A stretch of 64,000 nucleotides of DNA from Nocardia sp. NBC_00416 (lineage in GTDB: Bacteria; Actinomycetota; Actinomycetes; Mycobacteriales; Mycobacteriaceae). The notes beneath the pieces are model-generated. The model worked only from the letters and a program-made list of their open reading frames with translations. It did no database searches and had not been told where the DNA came from. The position numbers and the translations under genes are program-made. The stretch lies in assembly GCF_036032445.1 (NCBI RefSeq), contig NZ_CP107932.1, forward strand, positions 932,501 to 996,500. Direction: 5' to 3'. Shown piece by piece: positions 35,075-43,179 of this stretch; positions within the stretch are counted from its first letter, which is position 1, and each line of letters starts with the position of its first letter.

Positions 35075-35497
35075 GTGAACTGGACCCTCGAAGTCGTCAT
35101 CGTCCCCGTATCCGATATCGATCGGGCGAAGGACTTCTACAGCGAGCGATTGGGATTCACGGTCGACCACGATACGAAGATCGGCGACGGCATGCGCATC
35201 GTGCAGCTGACGCCGCCGGGCTCCGGGTGCTCCATAGTCATCGGCGAAGGCGCGGTCCCGAAGATGGAACCGGGTTCGGTGAAGGGCCTTCAACTTGTCG
35301 TGCCCGATATCGGGCAGGCGCACAAGGAACTGATGACGCGCGGTGTGGCGGTCACCGATGTCCAGGTGCTGGGCCGAAATCCCTCGCCCACGCCGGATCC
35401 CCTCGACAACGTCGGGTTCATCTTCTTCGAGGATCCGGACGGCAACAGCTGGGGTGTGCAGCAGATCTCGTCGCGGGGCGAGTCGAAACCGGCCTAG
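35075..35497 (+). CDS. VOC/glyoxalase-family protein
   Basis: A protein of 140 residues with two beta-alpha-beta-beta-beta modules of the vicinal-oxygen-chelate fold. VSDIDRAKDFYSERLGFTVDHD marks the first and VPDIGQAHKELMTRGV the second, and FFEDPDGNSWGVQQ carries the usual C-terminal metal-site Glu region. GTG 35075 has GAGAGGAAG just upstream. The family covers glyoxalases, ring-cleavage dioxygenases and antibiotic-binding proteins, and nothing here fixes the substrate. It is probably a single-gene transcript. Confidence 0.88.
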   Translation: MNWTLEVVIVPVSDIDRAKDFYSERLGFTVDHDTKIGDGMRIVQLTPPGSGCSIVIGEGAVPKMEPGSVKGLQLVVPDIGQAHKELMTRGVAVTDVQVLGRNPSPTPDPLDNVGFIFFEDPDGNSWGVQQISSRGESKPA

Positions 35498-35670
35498 CGT
35501 CGCAGACGGCGCTCGGTGAGCGGGTGGTCGCGCTGCCGGTGGTCGCGGTGGCCGGACGAAGTGCCGGCGTGCAGTGCGCGATCGCTCGCGCGTCCGGCCG
35601 CCACGAATGGTCACCGATACCGACAGCGTTTCTCGGCTGGCGAATCATCAGCAATTGGCCGGGAGCGTCA

Positions 35671-35688
35671 TATCATGCCTGCATGATA
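35671..35688. promoter_or_regulatory. Palindrome TATCATGC-CT-GCATGATA over a start codon
   Basis: A perfect 18-base dyad with 8-base arms covers the ATG (35683) of the DUF308 gene. The left arm contains another ATG (35675) opening a three-codon frame (ATG CCT GCA TGA) whose stop overlaps the DUF308 start. GGGAG at 35661-35665 is well spaced for the mini-ORF and too far for the gene itself. It could act as an operator, a translation-blocking hairpin or a reinitiation switch. Confidence 0.55.
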
Positions 35689-36270
35689 TCCAGCGATGTT
35701 CACTACGAGGGGCCGTTGCATCAGCTGGCCCGGCGCGCGTGGCAGGCGATGTTGATCATCGGCCTGGTGTCGGTGGTCGTCGGTGTCGTGGTGCTGATCT
35801 GGCCGGGTCCGACAATCGTGGTCCTGGCTGTCCTGTTCGGTATCTATCTGCTGGTTTCGGGCATCTTCCAGCTGGTCGCGGCGTTCGGCGGTCACGTCTC
35901 GAGCGGCTGGCGGGTCATGCTGATCGTCAGCGCGGTACTGTCGTTCATCCTGGCCTTCTTCGCCTTGCGTCATCTCGGCGACGCTGTTCTGCTGATGGCC
36001 CTGTGGATCGGAATCGGCTGGATGTTCCGCGGCGTCGCGGTTCTGGTCGCTGCTGCAGACGCGCCTTCGGGCACCCCCGGGCGCGCCTGGAATGTCTTTT
36101 TCGGCATCGTGCTGCTGATCGGCGGCGGTATGTTGATCGTCTGGCCGTTCAACTCCGTCGCCGTGTTGACGGTGGTGGCCGGTTGGTGGCTGATCTTCAT
36201 GGGCATTGTGGAGGTCGTCGGCGCGTTCCAGGTACGCGGCGGGGCGAAGAACACGCCGAGTGTCGCCTGA
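35683..36270 (+). CDS. HdeD/DUF308-family membrane protein
   Basis: A very hydrophobic protein of 195 residues with six predicted membrane helices in three pairs. IIGLVSVVVGVVVLIWPGPT and IVLLIGGGMLIVWPFNSVAV are the internally repeated DUF308 units. HdeD-type proteins are linked to acid or envelope stress, but their biochemical role is unknown. ATG 35683 lies inside a perfect palindrome and immediately follows a three-codon upstream frame, so translation may be conditional. No partner gene is adjacent; the next gene converges on it. Confidence 0.85.
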   Translation: MISSDVHYEGPLHQLARRAWQAMLIIGLVSVVVGVVVLIWPGPTIVVLAVLFGIYLLVSGIFQLVAAFGGHVSSGWRVMLIVSAVLSFILAFFALRHLGDAVLLMALWIGIGWMFRGVAVLVAAADAPSGTPGRAWNVFFGIVLLIGGGMLIVWPFNSVAVLTVVAGWWLIFMGIVEVVGAFQVRGGAKNTPSVA

Positions 36271-36329
36271 GCTCCCGCCACGGCAATTATGCGGCAATCG
36301 GCACGGCGTGTTTCTGGTGTGGCGCGCCT

Positions 36330-37736
36330 TCAGCATTCATTCTCCGCCGGGATGCCGCGCAGGCGCTCGTCCAGCCAGATCATGGCCTCTGGATAACCGA
36401 GGCCCGCCGCGATGATGTGCTCGCCGAGCACACTGCGGTAGACCGCGGTGACGCCGAGCGAGCATTGCTCGCGATAGAGGTTGCGCGCGCCCTCGGCCGG
36501 GATCCAGAACTCCTGTTCACCGTTGTAGATGTAGAGCGGAGTCGCCGACGCGACCCCTGCCATCCGGGTCACCTCGTAGATCTCGCGTGCCAGCGTCGAG
36601 TGCAGTGGGTCGGCGATATTCGCGGCGATGTCGATCGGCAGCTGCAGCACACCGGGCAGCGCGAAAATGCTCACGCACTGGTCTTTCATCGGCGAGGTGG
36701 TCACCCACTGGGCGAGGTGGTTCATCCGGGCCAGAATCTCGGGCCGCTCGCGTGCGATACCGAAGACGGCGGCCATGAACACGGCGGAAGCCAGATTGCC
36801 GTTCATGCTGCGTGCCAGGATCTCGAAATCGGCGGGCACCCCGCCGAGTGCCGCACCGGCGAGTGACGGTGCGAGCTCGGGCGCATAACTCTCGATCAGT
36901 TTCACCGCGCCGTGCGTGGCTATCGCGCCACCGGAGTAGCCCGCCATCGCGAAACGGCTCGCACCGAACTCGTTCGCCAGCCGGCCGCGTACCGCACGCA
37001 CCGCGTCCAATACCGCGTGACCCGCGACGTAGGGCTCGGCGTAGGCCATCAGTGGGCCCTCGTGATCCGGAATGAGCACGGCATAGCCACGCAGCGCGGC
37101 AAGGTGGGTGGTGGGCGGCACGAAGTCGGTGATCGCGCTCTCGGACGAGAATCCGTGTGCCAGTGTGTAACTCGGAGTGCAGCGACGGCCGAGAGCATCG
37201 ATCGGCAGGTTGTTGACCAGCACCGGCCGCGCTCCGGGAACCGGTGAGGGGGTCGCCGGAATCACCAGTGTGGCCGTGGCGTACGAAGGGCGATCGTGCG
37301 CGTCGGTGGTCCGGTATTTGAACAGCAGCGCCTCCCGGATCGGCACAACGACCAGCGGCGCGGCCGAGGCGGTGATATCGCGGACCTCGAGCACCGCACC
37401 CGGGGCGAAGTCGGCGAGGTCGGCCGGCCACGCATCGAATATCGGGTCGCCGACCGGTGCGGGCAACACCGCCTGCCGCAGCGCCGCCGGCCCCGGCGCC
37501 GAATCGTTCGTCTGATCCGTCGGCGCTGGTTGGGGCGCCGGCGCGATCGGCGGCGGCGGAATCACCTGGTCGATCCACTGCTGGATACCGGGCAGGATAG
37601 CGCCGCTCGCGTCCGCGGGCAGCGGAATTACCGGCAGTCCGGGGAACGGGAGGGCGGGCGGTTGGGCCGCAGCCTGCCCGGTGAGCAACGGCACGATGAC
37701 GAACAACGCGAGAATGCCGGCACGCAAACATCTCAT
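36330..37736 (-). CDS. Secretory lipase (LIP family)
   Basis: A protein of 468 residues. It has a signal peptide (MRCLRAGILALFVIVPLLTG, AQA-type cleavage near 25), a proline-rich linker (about 55-82), and the secretory-lipase domain with nucleophile elbow GYSGG (Ser268) and a late His in LGEHIIAAGLG. This family is abundant in Nocardia and Rhodococcus and hydrolyses acylglycerols outside the cell. The ATG at 37736 is preferred over upstream starts because it begins the signal sequence exactly. It converges on the DUF308 gene. Confidence 0.9.
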   Translation of the reverse strand: MRCLRAGILALFVIVPLLTGQAAAQPPALPFPGLPVIPLPADASGAILPGIQQWIDQVIPPPPIAPAPQPAPTDQTNDSAPGPAALRQAVLPAPVGDPIFDAWPADLADFAPGAVLEVRDITASAAPLVVVPIREALLFKYRTTDAHDRPSYATATLVIPATPSPVPGARPVLVNNLPIDALGRRCTPSYTLAHGFSSESAITDFVPPTTHLAALRGYAVLIPDHEGPLMAYAEPYVAGHAVLDAVRAVRGRLANEFGASRFAMAGYSGGAIATHGAVKLIESYAPELAPSLAGAALGGVPADFEILARSMNGNLASAVFMAAVFGIARERPEILARMNHLAQWVTTSPMKDQCVSIFALPGVLQLPIDIAANIADPLHSTLAREIYEVTRMAGVASATPLYIYNGEQEFWIPAEGARNLYREQCSLGVTAVYRSVLGEHIIAAGLGYPEAMIWLDERLRGIPAENEC

Positions 37737-38248
37737 GGCACACGTCCCTGGGTGCGATGTCGATACAGCTGGCACCGCGGAGTGCGGGTCTCGTGAACCG
37801 AAATGCCCTGTCACACGGGGCCAGGGGCTCAGATTACGTGACCGGGGCTCGGTCGTTGTGTTACGTCACAAGATTGAGACGACCTGCTGCTGATTCGAGA
37901 CGAACCCGGGCCGGTCTTGCTGACGATTGCTCGTGGCGCCGCCGGTGGTGGCTGCATCGACCTCGCCGGATACGCGACCGTTCAGCGGCTGGCTGCCACC
38001 GCCCCGGGCGTCGAAGACGGCTCGGCCGCAACCGGGCTCGCTTCGCCGAAAATACTCGCCGTGATTCTGGACCTGGGTCGCCCACCGGGCATGCCGTACG
38101 GTTCGGTCGCCCTGCCTGTCACCGGCTGTGACGGACCGTCTCTTCGTGGCGTCCCGGTCGTGGACGGACGGGTGCAGTCGAAGTTCGAAATCGTCGCCGG
38201 TACCGTGCCGCTCCTCGCGCGGTCGGCCGACGCCCCGGAAGGAGTTCG
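37737..38248. promoter_or_regulatory. Divergent intergenic region with dyad TTGTG-N6-CACAA
   Basis: A 512-base gap between the lipase and Mce start codons. A perfect dyad at 37856-37871 (TTGTG TTACGT CACAA) lies about 120 bases upstream of the lipase. It resembles, but does not match, a Crp site because the half-site spacing is wrong. A plus-strand open frame from 37917 overlaps the Mce start by 79 bases and matches no family, so it is not called as a gene. GGAAGGAG at 38237-38244 is the ribosome-binding site of the Mce gene. Confidence 0.4.
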
Positions 38249-39250
38249 ATGTCATCCGTGCGTGGCCCTGCGATCGGGTTGTCCGTCTTCGGTGTCCTCG
38301 TCGTCTGTTGCCTCGGCCTGGTGCTGACCACCGTGCGTGGACCGGTTACCGGCGCCGAGGTCGACGCCGAGTACACCGCGGTCTTCACCGATGCCTCCGG
38401 GCTCACCGCCGGAGCCGGTGTTCAGCTGGCCGGAGCCCGGATCGGAACCGTCACGGCAGTCGAGGTCACCGATGACACCACGACCCGGGTGGGGTTCACC
38501 GTCGAACACGACGGGGCGGTCCTGGACACCACCCACGCCGCGATCCGATATCAGAACCTGCTCGGGCAGCGCTATCTGGAGCTGTTCGAGTCCGAGCCCG
38601 GAGGGGTGCGGCTCGCGGCCGGCGCGACGATCCCGCGCGAGCGGACCGCGCCGAGTTTCGACGTATCGCGGCTGTTCGATGGATTCAAACCATTGTTCAC
38701 TGCGCTGGACATCGAGCAGCTGGGTCGTTTGGCGGAGAACCTGGTCTGTGTTCTCCAGGGCGACGGCGCGGGTATCGAACCGGTGCTGGAGGGTCTGGTC
38801 GACCTGCTGCAATACGCTACGAGCGAGCACGCGGTGGTCGCTGTGCTGATCCACAATCTGGGGACGATCGCCGCCGAACTCGGCGGCATCGCCGAACAGG
38901 TCGGCGTGCTGATCGAGGGGATCGCCGCGCTCGTCGGGTTGTTCGACGACGCCGTCGATCTGGTGAACTCGCTGTTCACGGAGGAACCGGCAACCGAGCC
39001 CGAGGGCAGAATCCTCGCCGACCCGGAGTCTGTCTTCGAGGACGCCGACCCCTCTCTGCACGAGTTGTCGGGAGTCCTCGCTGCCCACCCCGGGCGACTG
39101 GTGGAGATGCTCTCGCTGATGCCGGAACTGATCAACGGATCGAACGCGAACTACCCCGCCGCGGGCCTGGCGCCCGCTTCCGCCTGCTCGGCTTCGCCAG
39201 AACTCACCGAAGCGATTCTCGGTACGCAGTATCGGGCCGTGTGTCGATGA
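38249..39250 (+). CDS. MCE-family (MlaD-domain) protein, orphan
   Basis: A protein of 333 residues with one N-terminal membrane anchor (about 8-29), an MCE/MlaD domain (about 40-120, with YTAVFTDASGLTAGAGVQLAG and GQRYLELF), a long helical region, and a Cys-containing C-terminal tail. Mce proteins form lipid- or sterol-import channels, normally from six paralogues plus YrbE permeases. Here only one is present and no YrbE gene is in the window, so it may join complexes encoded elsewhere. ATG 38249 has GGAAGGAG five bases upstream. Its end overlaps the Mce-associated gene. Confidence 0.85.
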   Translation: MSSVRGPAIGLSVFGVLVVCCLGLVLTTVRGPVTGAEVDAEYTAVFTDASGLTAGAGVQLAGARIGTVTAVEVTDDTTTRVGFTVEHDGAVLDTTHAAIRYQNLLGQRYLELFESEPGGVRLAAGATIPRERTAPSFDVSRLFDGFKPLFTALDIEQLGRLAENLVCVLQGDGAGIEPVLEGLVDLLQYATSEHAVVAVLIHNLGTIAAELGGIAEQVGVLIEGIAALVGLFDDAVDLVNSLFTEEPATEPEGRILADPESVFEDADPSLHELSGVLAAHPGRLVEMLSLMPELINGSNANYPAAGLAPASACSASPELTEAILGTQYRAVCR

Positions 39251-39942
39251 GCACACCCGACCGCGGCGAATCGAATTCGTCTGCGCGGCCTTCCTCATGG
39301 GCGGATCCGCCCACATCATCGTCATTCTTCCGTTCTGAGCGAGGACCCACTGTGAGCGACACCTCCGAAACCGACCCCGATCACCACGCCGCCGACTCCG
39401 CCGCGGTGGCCGGCGGACCGCGCGGCCGCGGCGAACAGCGTGCGTCCGCGTCGCCCACCAGCGTATTGGCGTGGGGACTCGCCGCGCTCGCGCTCGTCGC
39501 CTTGTCGGGACTTCTCGCCTGGCGCTGGTACTCCGCCGAACACGAGCTGGACACCCTGCGCGACCGCATCGCCGATCGAGACCGTGTGGCCGCCGTCGCG
39601 GCCGATTACGCGAAACGCTCGCTGACCTACGACTTCCGTAGCCTCGACGCCTTCTTCGCCGGTGTCCGGGACGGAACCACCGCGGGGTTGTCCCATCGCT
39701 ACGACACCGCCCGCGACGAACTCACAGAGGTCATGATCGAGGCCCGGTCCGTCGCTCGGGGCGACGTGGTGAGCACCGCGGTCGAGGCCGTCGACGGTGA
39801 CAACTACGTCGTCACCGTCTTCGCGACCCAGCAGACCCGTAATGCCCGGCATCCGGAACCGGTCGGCGCCCCCACGCTGCTCACCGTGAATGTGCAGCGT
39901 GCCGGCGACGAATGGCTCGTCGCCGACTACCGCTCGCGATGA
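39247..39942 (+). CDS. Mce-associated membrane protein
   Basis: A protein of 231 residues. It has a hydrophilic, Ser/Ala-rich cytoplasmic start, one membrane helix (about 75-97, LAWGLAALALVALSGLLAW), a short coiled coil, and a C-terminal domain (DYAKRSLTYDFRSLDAFFAG through VNVQRAGDEWLVADY) typical of Mce-associated proteins. ATG 39247 overlaps the Mce stop (ATGA), which favours it; GTG 39352 is an alternative giving a shorter N-terminus. Such proteins stabilise Mce complexes, so the pair forms a minimal orphan unit. Confidence 0.82.
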   Translation: MSTPDRGESNSSARPSSWADPPTSSSFFRSERGPTVSDTSETDPDHHAADSAAVAGGPRGRGEQRASASPTSVLAWGLAALALVALSGLLAWRWYSAEHELDTLRDRIADRDRVAAVAADYAKRSLTYDFRSLDAFFAGVRDGTTAGLSHRYDTARDELTEVMIEARSVARGDVVSTAVEAVDGDNYVVTVFATQQTRNARHPEPVGAPTLLTVNVQRAGDEWLVADYRSR

Positions 39943-40296
39943 GGCCGTCGATGTGCAGGCGATCCGAGGGCGCTCCGGAACTGCCGGCCGAGCTGGAAGC
40001 CGTCGGACGTTCGGGATCGGGATCGTATCGGCGGTGGTCGATCCGAATCTGTTTCCGATGATGTGGGGCATGAGCTCGGTCTCCAGCTCCGGTGCCGGCA
40101 CGGGTGCGGAGCTGGTGGCGGCGATGGTCGACTTCGCTGTCACCGCACGCGGTCCGGCCGACCTGCTCTGAACCACCCGCCGAGTGCGGCGGGACATCCC
40201 GCCGATCGCAGTGGACGACCACCACCCTCGCACCGGTCGGCCGGGGATCGAATTCGTCGGTGGCTGGCGGGCGGGGCAAGCTTCTAGGCTTGCGGG
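39943..40296. other. Intergenic region, no gene supported
   Basis: This 354-base gap lies between the Mce-associated gene and corA. One frame (about 39960-40170) contains a protein-like run with IGIVSAVVDPNLFPMMWG but has no start, ribosome-binding site or recognisable family. It is left unannotated. Confidence 0.4.
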
Positions 40297-41367
40297 GTGT
40301 TGGTTGAACCGAATCGTGGCAGCAGCGGGTCGACGGTGGCGTCGAAGCGGATTCCGGTGCCGGTGGCGCGGGCGGTTGTGGACTGCGGCATCTACCGCGA
40401 CGGGAAGCGGTTGGACGGCCGGTTCGGAGTGGCCGAGGCTCTGGCTCGGGTCCGCGAGAACGACAGCGATGCGGGCGGATTCGTGTGGCTGGGCCTGCAC
40501 GAGCCCGATATCGACCAGATGAGTGAGGTTGCGGCAGTGTTCGGGCTGCACCGGCTGGCCGTGGAAGCCGCCGTGGCCGGCAACCAGCGCCCGAAGCTGG
40601 AACGCTACGACCACACTGTGGTGTTCGGGATGCGGACCGTGGCATATGTCGAGCACGATATGCACAGTGTCAGCGAGATCGTGCTGACCGGCGAGATATT
40701 GATCTTCCTCGGCCCCGATTTCGTGCTCGCGGTCCGCCACGGCGAGCACTCCGGCCTGCGGGCGGTTCGTGCGGAATTGGAAGCCGACCCCGAACGGTTG
40801 CGGTTGGGTCCCGGCGCGGTGCTGCACGCGATCGCCGACCACGTCGTCGACGCCTACCTCGACGTCGTGCAGGAGATCGAAACCGACGTCGAGGAGATGG
40901 AGCAGGAGGTGTTCACCCCCCGCTCACGGCTCGGCATCGAGTCGATCTATCAGCTCAAACGCGAAATCGTGGAACTGCGTCGCTCGGTGATCCCGCTGGC
41001 CCTGCCGTTGCAGATGCTCACCCGGCCCGATTCCGGTCTGAGTAAGGAAGTGCGTCGCTACCTGCGTGATGTCACCGACCATCACACCACCGCCGCCGAA
41101 CGCGTCCACGACTTCGACGACGCGCTCTCGGCACTGATCAACGCGACCCTGGCTCGTATCGCCGTGCGGCAGAACACCGATATGCGCAAGATATCCGCAC
41201 TGGTAGCCCTGGCCGCGGTCCCCACCATGATCGCCGGGATCTACGGCATGAATTTCGAGCACATGCCCGAACTGAAGCAGGTTTGGGCATACCCCACAGT
41301 TCTCGCGGTGATGGTGCTGACCTGCAGCGGGTTGGTTGTGATGTTCCGCCGCAACGGTTGGCTGTAG
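40297..41367 (+). CDS. corA: CorA-family magnesium/cobalt transporter
   Basis: A protein of 356 residues. A large soluble N-terminal funnel is followed by two C-terminal membrane helices. The signature YGMNFEHMPEL (GMN motif) lies in the loop after the first helix, and the second ends in a basic RRNGWL tail. The conserved helix KREIVELRRSVIPLALPL is also present. It forms pentameric Mg2+ channels. GTG 40297 is the accepted start, although the ribosome-binding site is weak. It appears to be a single-gene transcript. Confidence 0.93.
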   Translation: MLVEPNRGSSGSTVASKRIPVPVARAVVDCGIYRDGKRLDGRFGVAEALARVRENDSDAGGFVWLGLHEPDIDQMSEVAAVFGLHRLAVEAAVAGNQRPKLERYDHTVVFGMRTVAYVEHDMHSVSEIVLTGEILIFLGPDFVLAVRHGEHSGLRAVRAELEADPERLRLGPGAVLHAIADHVVDAYLDVVQEIETDVEEMEQEVFTPRSRLGIESIYQLKREIVELRRSVIPLALPLQMLTRPDSGLSKEVRRYLRDVTDHHTTAAERVHDFDDALSALINATLARIAVRQNTDMRKISALVALAAVPTMIAGIYGMNFEHMPELKQVWAYPTVLAVMVLTCSGLVVMFRRNGWL

Positions 41368-41503
41368 GAGCCCTGGGCGAGGCCTTCGGCACCACCACTC
41401 CCGACGGACTTCCGGTGTTCCGCCTCCGCGGCGCGCCGGGGTCCCTCCTCTCGCTGGGCGGCCGCGGGTCGCGTTCGGGCCCTCTCGCACCCGGGGGTTG
41501 CGT

Positions 41504-41567
41504 GTACGTATATGTCTACTTATAGTTAGCTCACGGCCTGTACGTATACATCTACTCATATTTAGCT
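41504..41567. repeat. Two 28-bp imperfect direct repeats, AT-rich
   Basis: Units at 41504-41531 and 41540-41567 agree at 24 of 28 positions. Each starts GTACGTATA, contains TCTACT and ends TTAGCT. The spacing is 36 bases. A third TCTACT lies in the dyad at 41617-41622. These AT-rich repeats sit upstream of the PadR operon and look like multiple binding sites. Confidence 0.75.
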
Positions 41568-41600
41568 AGATATCGAGTGATCGGCGGGCTTGCGGTACCA

Positions 41601-41644
41601 CTACTCAGTGTTACTATCTACTAGTAGTCAGTTTCACTGAGTAG
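41601..41644. promoter_or_regulatory. 44-bp dyad upstream of padR, likely operator
   Basis: CTACTCAGTG (41601-41610) and CACTGAGTAG (41635-41644) are perfect inverted arms. The centre holds the palindrome CTACTAGTAG (41618-41627) and a matched ACT/AGT pair. In total 18 of 22 position pairs are complementary. It ends 15 bases before the PadR start, so protein bound here would block both transcription and translation. Confidence 0.75.
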
Positions 41645-41659
41645 CTGAAGGGAGTGTTC

Positions 41660-41992
41660 ATGGGCAAGCAGGAGACCGAGATGCTCAAGGGAACGCTGGA
41701 GGGAATCGTCCTGGCGATCCTGTCCGGCCGCCCCGCGTACGGCTACGAGATCACCGCATGGCTGCGGGAGCAGGGCTTTTCCGATATTGCCGAGGGCACC
41801 ATCTACGCCTTGCTGGTCAGGATCGAGAAACGCGGTTTCGTCGACGTGGAAAAGGTTCCTTCGGAGAAGGGGCCCCCGCGCAAGGTGTACTCCCTCAACG
41901 CTGCGGGACAGGAAAATCTCGACGAGTTCTGGAGGACCTGGAGCTTCCTCGCTGAACGGCTCGAACAGCTCCGTGAAAAAGGAGGCAGATAG
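41660..41992 (+). CDS. PadR-family transcriptional regulator
   Basis: A protein of 110 residues of the short PadR type. MLKGTLEGIVLAILSGRPAYGYEI opens the winged helix, GTIYALLVRIEKRG is the recognition helix and EKGPPRKVYSLNAAG the wing. A short C-terminal dimer helix follows, as in LmrR. ATG 41660 is chosen over GTG 41654 because GAAGGG lies seven bases upstream. Relatives repress multidrug ABC exporters and are released by the drug. Here the gene leads an operon with DUF1048 and an ABC-2 exporter, behind a large operator-like dyad. Confidence 0.92.
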   Translation: MGKQETEMLKGTLEGIVLAILSGRPAYGYEITAWLREQGFSDIAEGTIYALLVRIEKRGFVDVEKVPSEKGPPRKVYSLNAAGQENLDEFWRTWSFLAERLEQLREKGGR

Positions 41993-41994
41993 TC

Positions 41995-42354
41995 ATGGAT
42001 ATATCGGATCTCACCTCGAAGGTGATCGGGGACCTCGGGGACAAGAAGCGGTGGCGGCAGTACAAGGCGCGCGCGAAGCAGCTTCCCCCGGCTTATCGCA
42101 CCGTGGTCGAGGCTTTCGAGCGGTTTCTGATGTACGGGGGCGCGGGCGGCGGCGGCGTGGCGATGTTCGAAGACCTCGTCGATCTGTTCGAGCAGAGCGC
42201 GGCCGACGAGACCCCGATACGCAAGATCGTCGGAGATGACCCCGTGGAGTTCATCGAGACGTTCGCGCGGAACTACCAGGACGAGTCCTGGCTCAACCGG
42301 GAACGAACACGGCTGACCAGCGCCGTCGAACGTGCCGCCGGAGAAGGAAAGTAG
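41995..42354 (+). CDS. DUF1048 protein
   Basis: A protein of 119 residues. The family pattern is GDKKRWRQYKARAKQLPPAY, then VVEAFERFLMYGG, and FVETF/FIETFARNYQDESW near the end. It is alpha-helical, soluble and of unknown biochemistry. DUF1048 genes nearly always sit beside a PadR regulator, as here: it starts two bases after the padR stop. A partner role in drug sensing or exporter control is a reasonable inference. Confidence 0.88.
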   Translation: MDISDLTSKVIGDLGDKKRWRQYKARAKQLPPAYRTVVEAFERFLMYGGAGGGGVAMFEDLVDLFEQSAADETPIRKIVGDDPVEFIETFARNYQDESWLNRERTRLTSAVERAAGEGK

Positions 42355-42363
42355 GACCTTTCG

Positions 42364-43173
42364 ATGACGACACAGCAAGCTCCGGCGATCCGAGTGCAGG
42401 GTCTGGAGAAGTCCTACAACAAGCTCGAGGTGCTGCGCGGCGTGGACTTCGAGGTCGAGCGGGGCAGCATTTTCGCCCTGCTCGGCTCGAACGGCGCCGG
42501 CAAAACCACGATCGTCAGGATTCTGTCGACGCTGCTCAAAGCCGACGCGGGCACAGCCGGCGTGAACGGCTTCGACGTCGGCGCCCAGCCGGGCGACGTA
42601 CGGGAATCCATCAGCCTCACCGGGCAGTTCGCCGCCGTCGACGAAATCCTCAGCGGCCGGGAAAATCTCGTGTTGATCGCCAAGCTGCGGCACCTGAAGG
42701 ACGCCGACACGATCGCCGACGACCTACTCGAGCGATTCTCGCTCACCGACGCGGCCGCACGGAAGGTCTCGACGTATTCGGGGGGTATGCGTCGACGCCT
42801 CGATATCGCCATGAGCCTCATCGGCAATCCGCCGGTCATCTTCCTCGACGAGCCGACCACCGGCCTCGACCCCCAGGCGCGCATCGAGGTGTGGCAGGCG
42901 GTCAAGGACCTCGCCGAGCACGGCACCACGGTGCTGCTCACGACCCAATACCTGGACGAGGCGGAACACCTGGCGGACCGGATCGCGATCCTGCACAAGG
43001 GCCGCATCATCGTCAACGGCACCCTCGCCGAGCTCAAACAACTGCTCCCGCCCGCGAAGGTCGAATACGTCGAGAAGCAGCCGAGTTTGGAAGACGTCTT
43101 CTTCGCCCTCGTCGGTGACGAAGGCGGCGAGGGCATTTCCGCTGATGACCGCAGCGCGGTACGGACGAAATAA
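42364..43173 (+). CDS. ABC transporter ATP-binding protein (DrrA-like)
   Basis: A protein of 269 residues. Walker A is GSNGAGKTT, the signature is YSGGMRRRLDIAMSLIG, Walker B is VIFLDEPTTGLDPQAR, and the H-loop is LLTTQYLDEAEHLADRIAIL. The short C-terminal extension with PSLEDVFFALVG is typical of the DrrA/daunorubicin-type export ATPases. It starts ten bases after DUF1048 and works with the permease encoded six bases downstream. Confidence 0.93.
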   Translation: MTTQQAPAIRVQGLEKSYNKLEVLRGVDFEVERGSIFALLGSNGAGKTTIVRILSTLLKADAGTAGVNGFDVGAQPGDVRESISLTGQFAAVDEILSGRENLVLIAKLRHLKDADTIADDLLERFSLTDAAARKVSTYSGGMRRRLDIAMSLIGNPPVIFLDEPTTGLDPQARIEVWQAVKDLAEHGTTVLLTTQYLDEAEHLADRIAILHKGRIIVNGTLAELKQLLPPAKVEYVEKQPSLEDVFFALVGDEGGEGISADDRSAVRTK

Positions 43174-43179
43174 GGAAAC

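Noticed and set aside
37856..37871. Reading the TTGTG-N6-CACAA dyad as a Crp site
   Set aside because: Crp-type sites need TGTGA-N6-TCACA; here the TGTG and CACA halves are wrongly spaced, so it is kept only as an unassigned dyad.
37917..38327. Plus-strand open frame before the Mce gene
   Set aside because: It overlaps the well-supported Mce start by 79 bases, lacks a family match and has no clear ribosome-binding site.
39890..40171. Open frame between the Mce-associated gene and corA
   Set aside because: It has an out-of-frame overlap with the preceding gene, no recognisable family and no convincing start.
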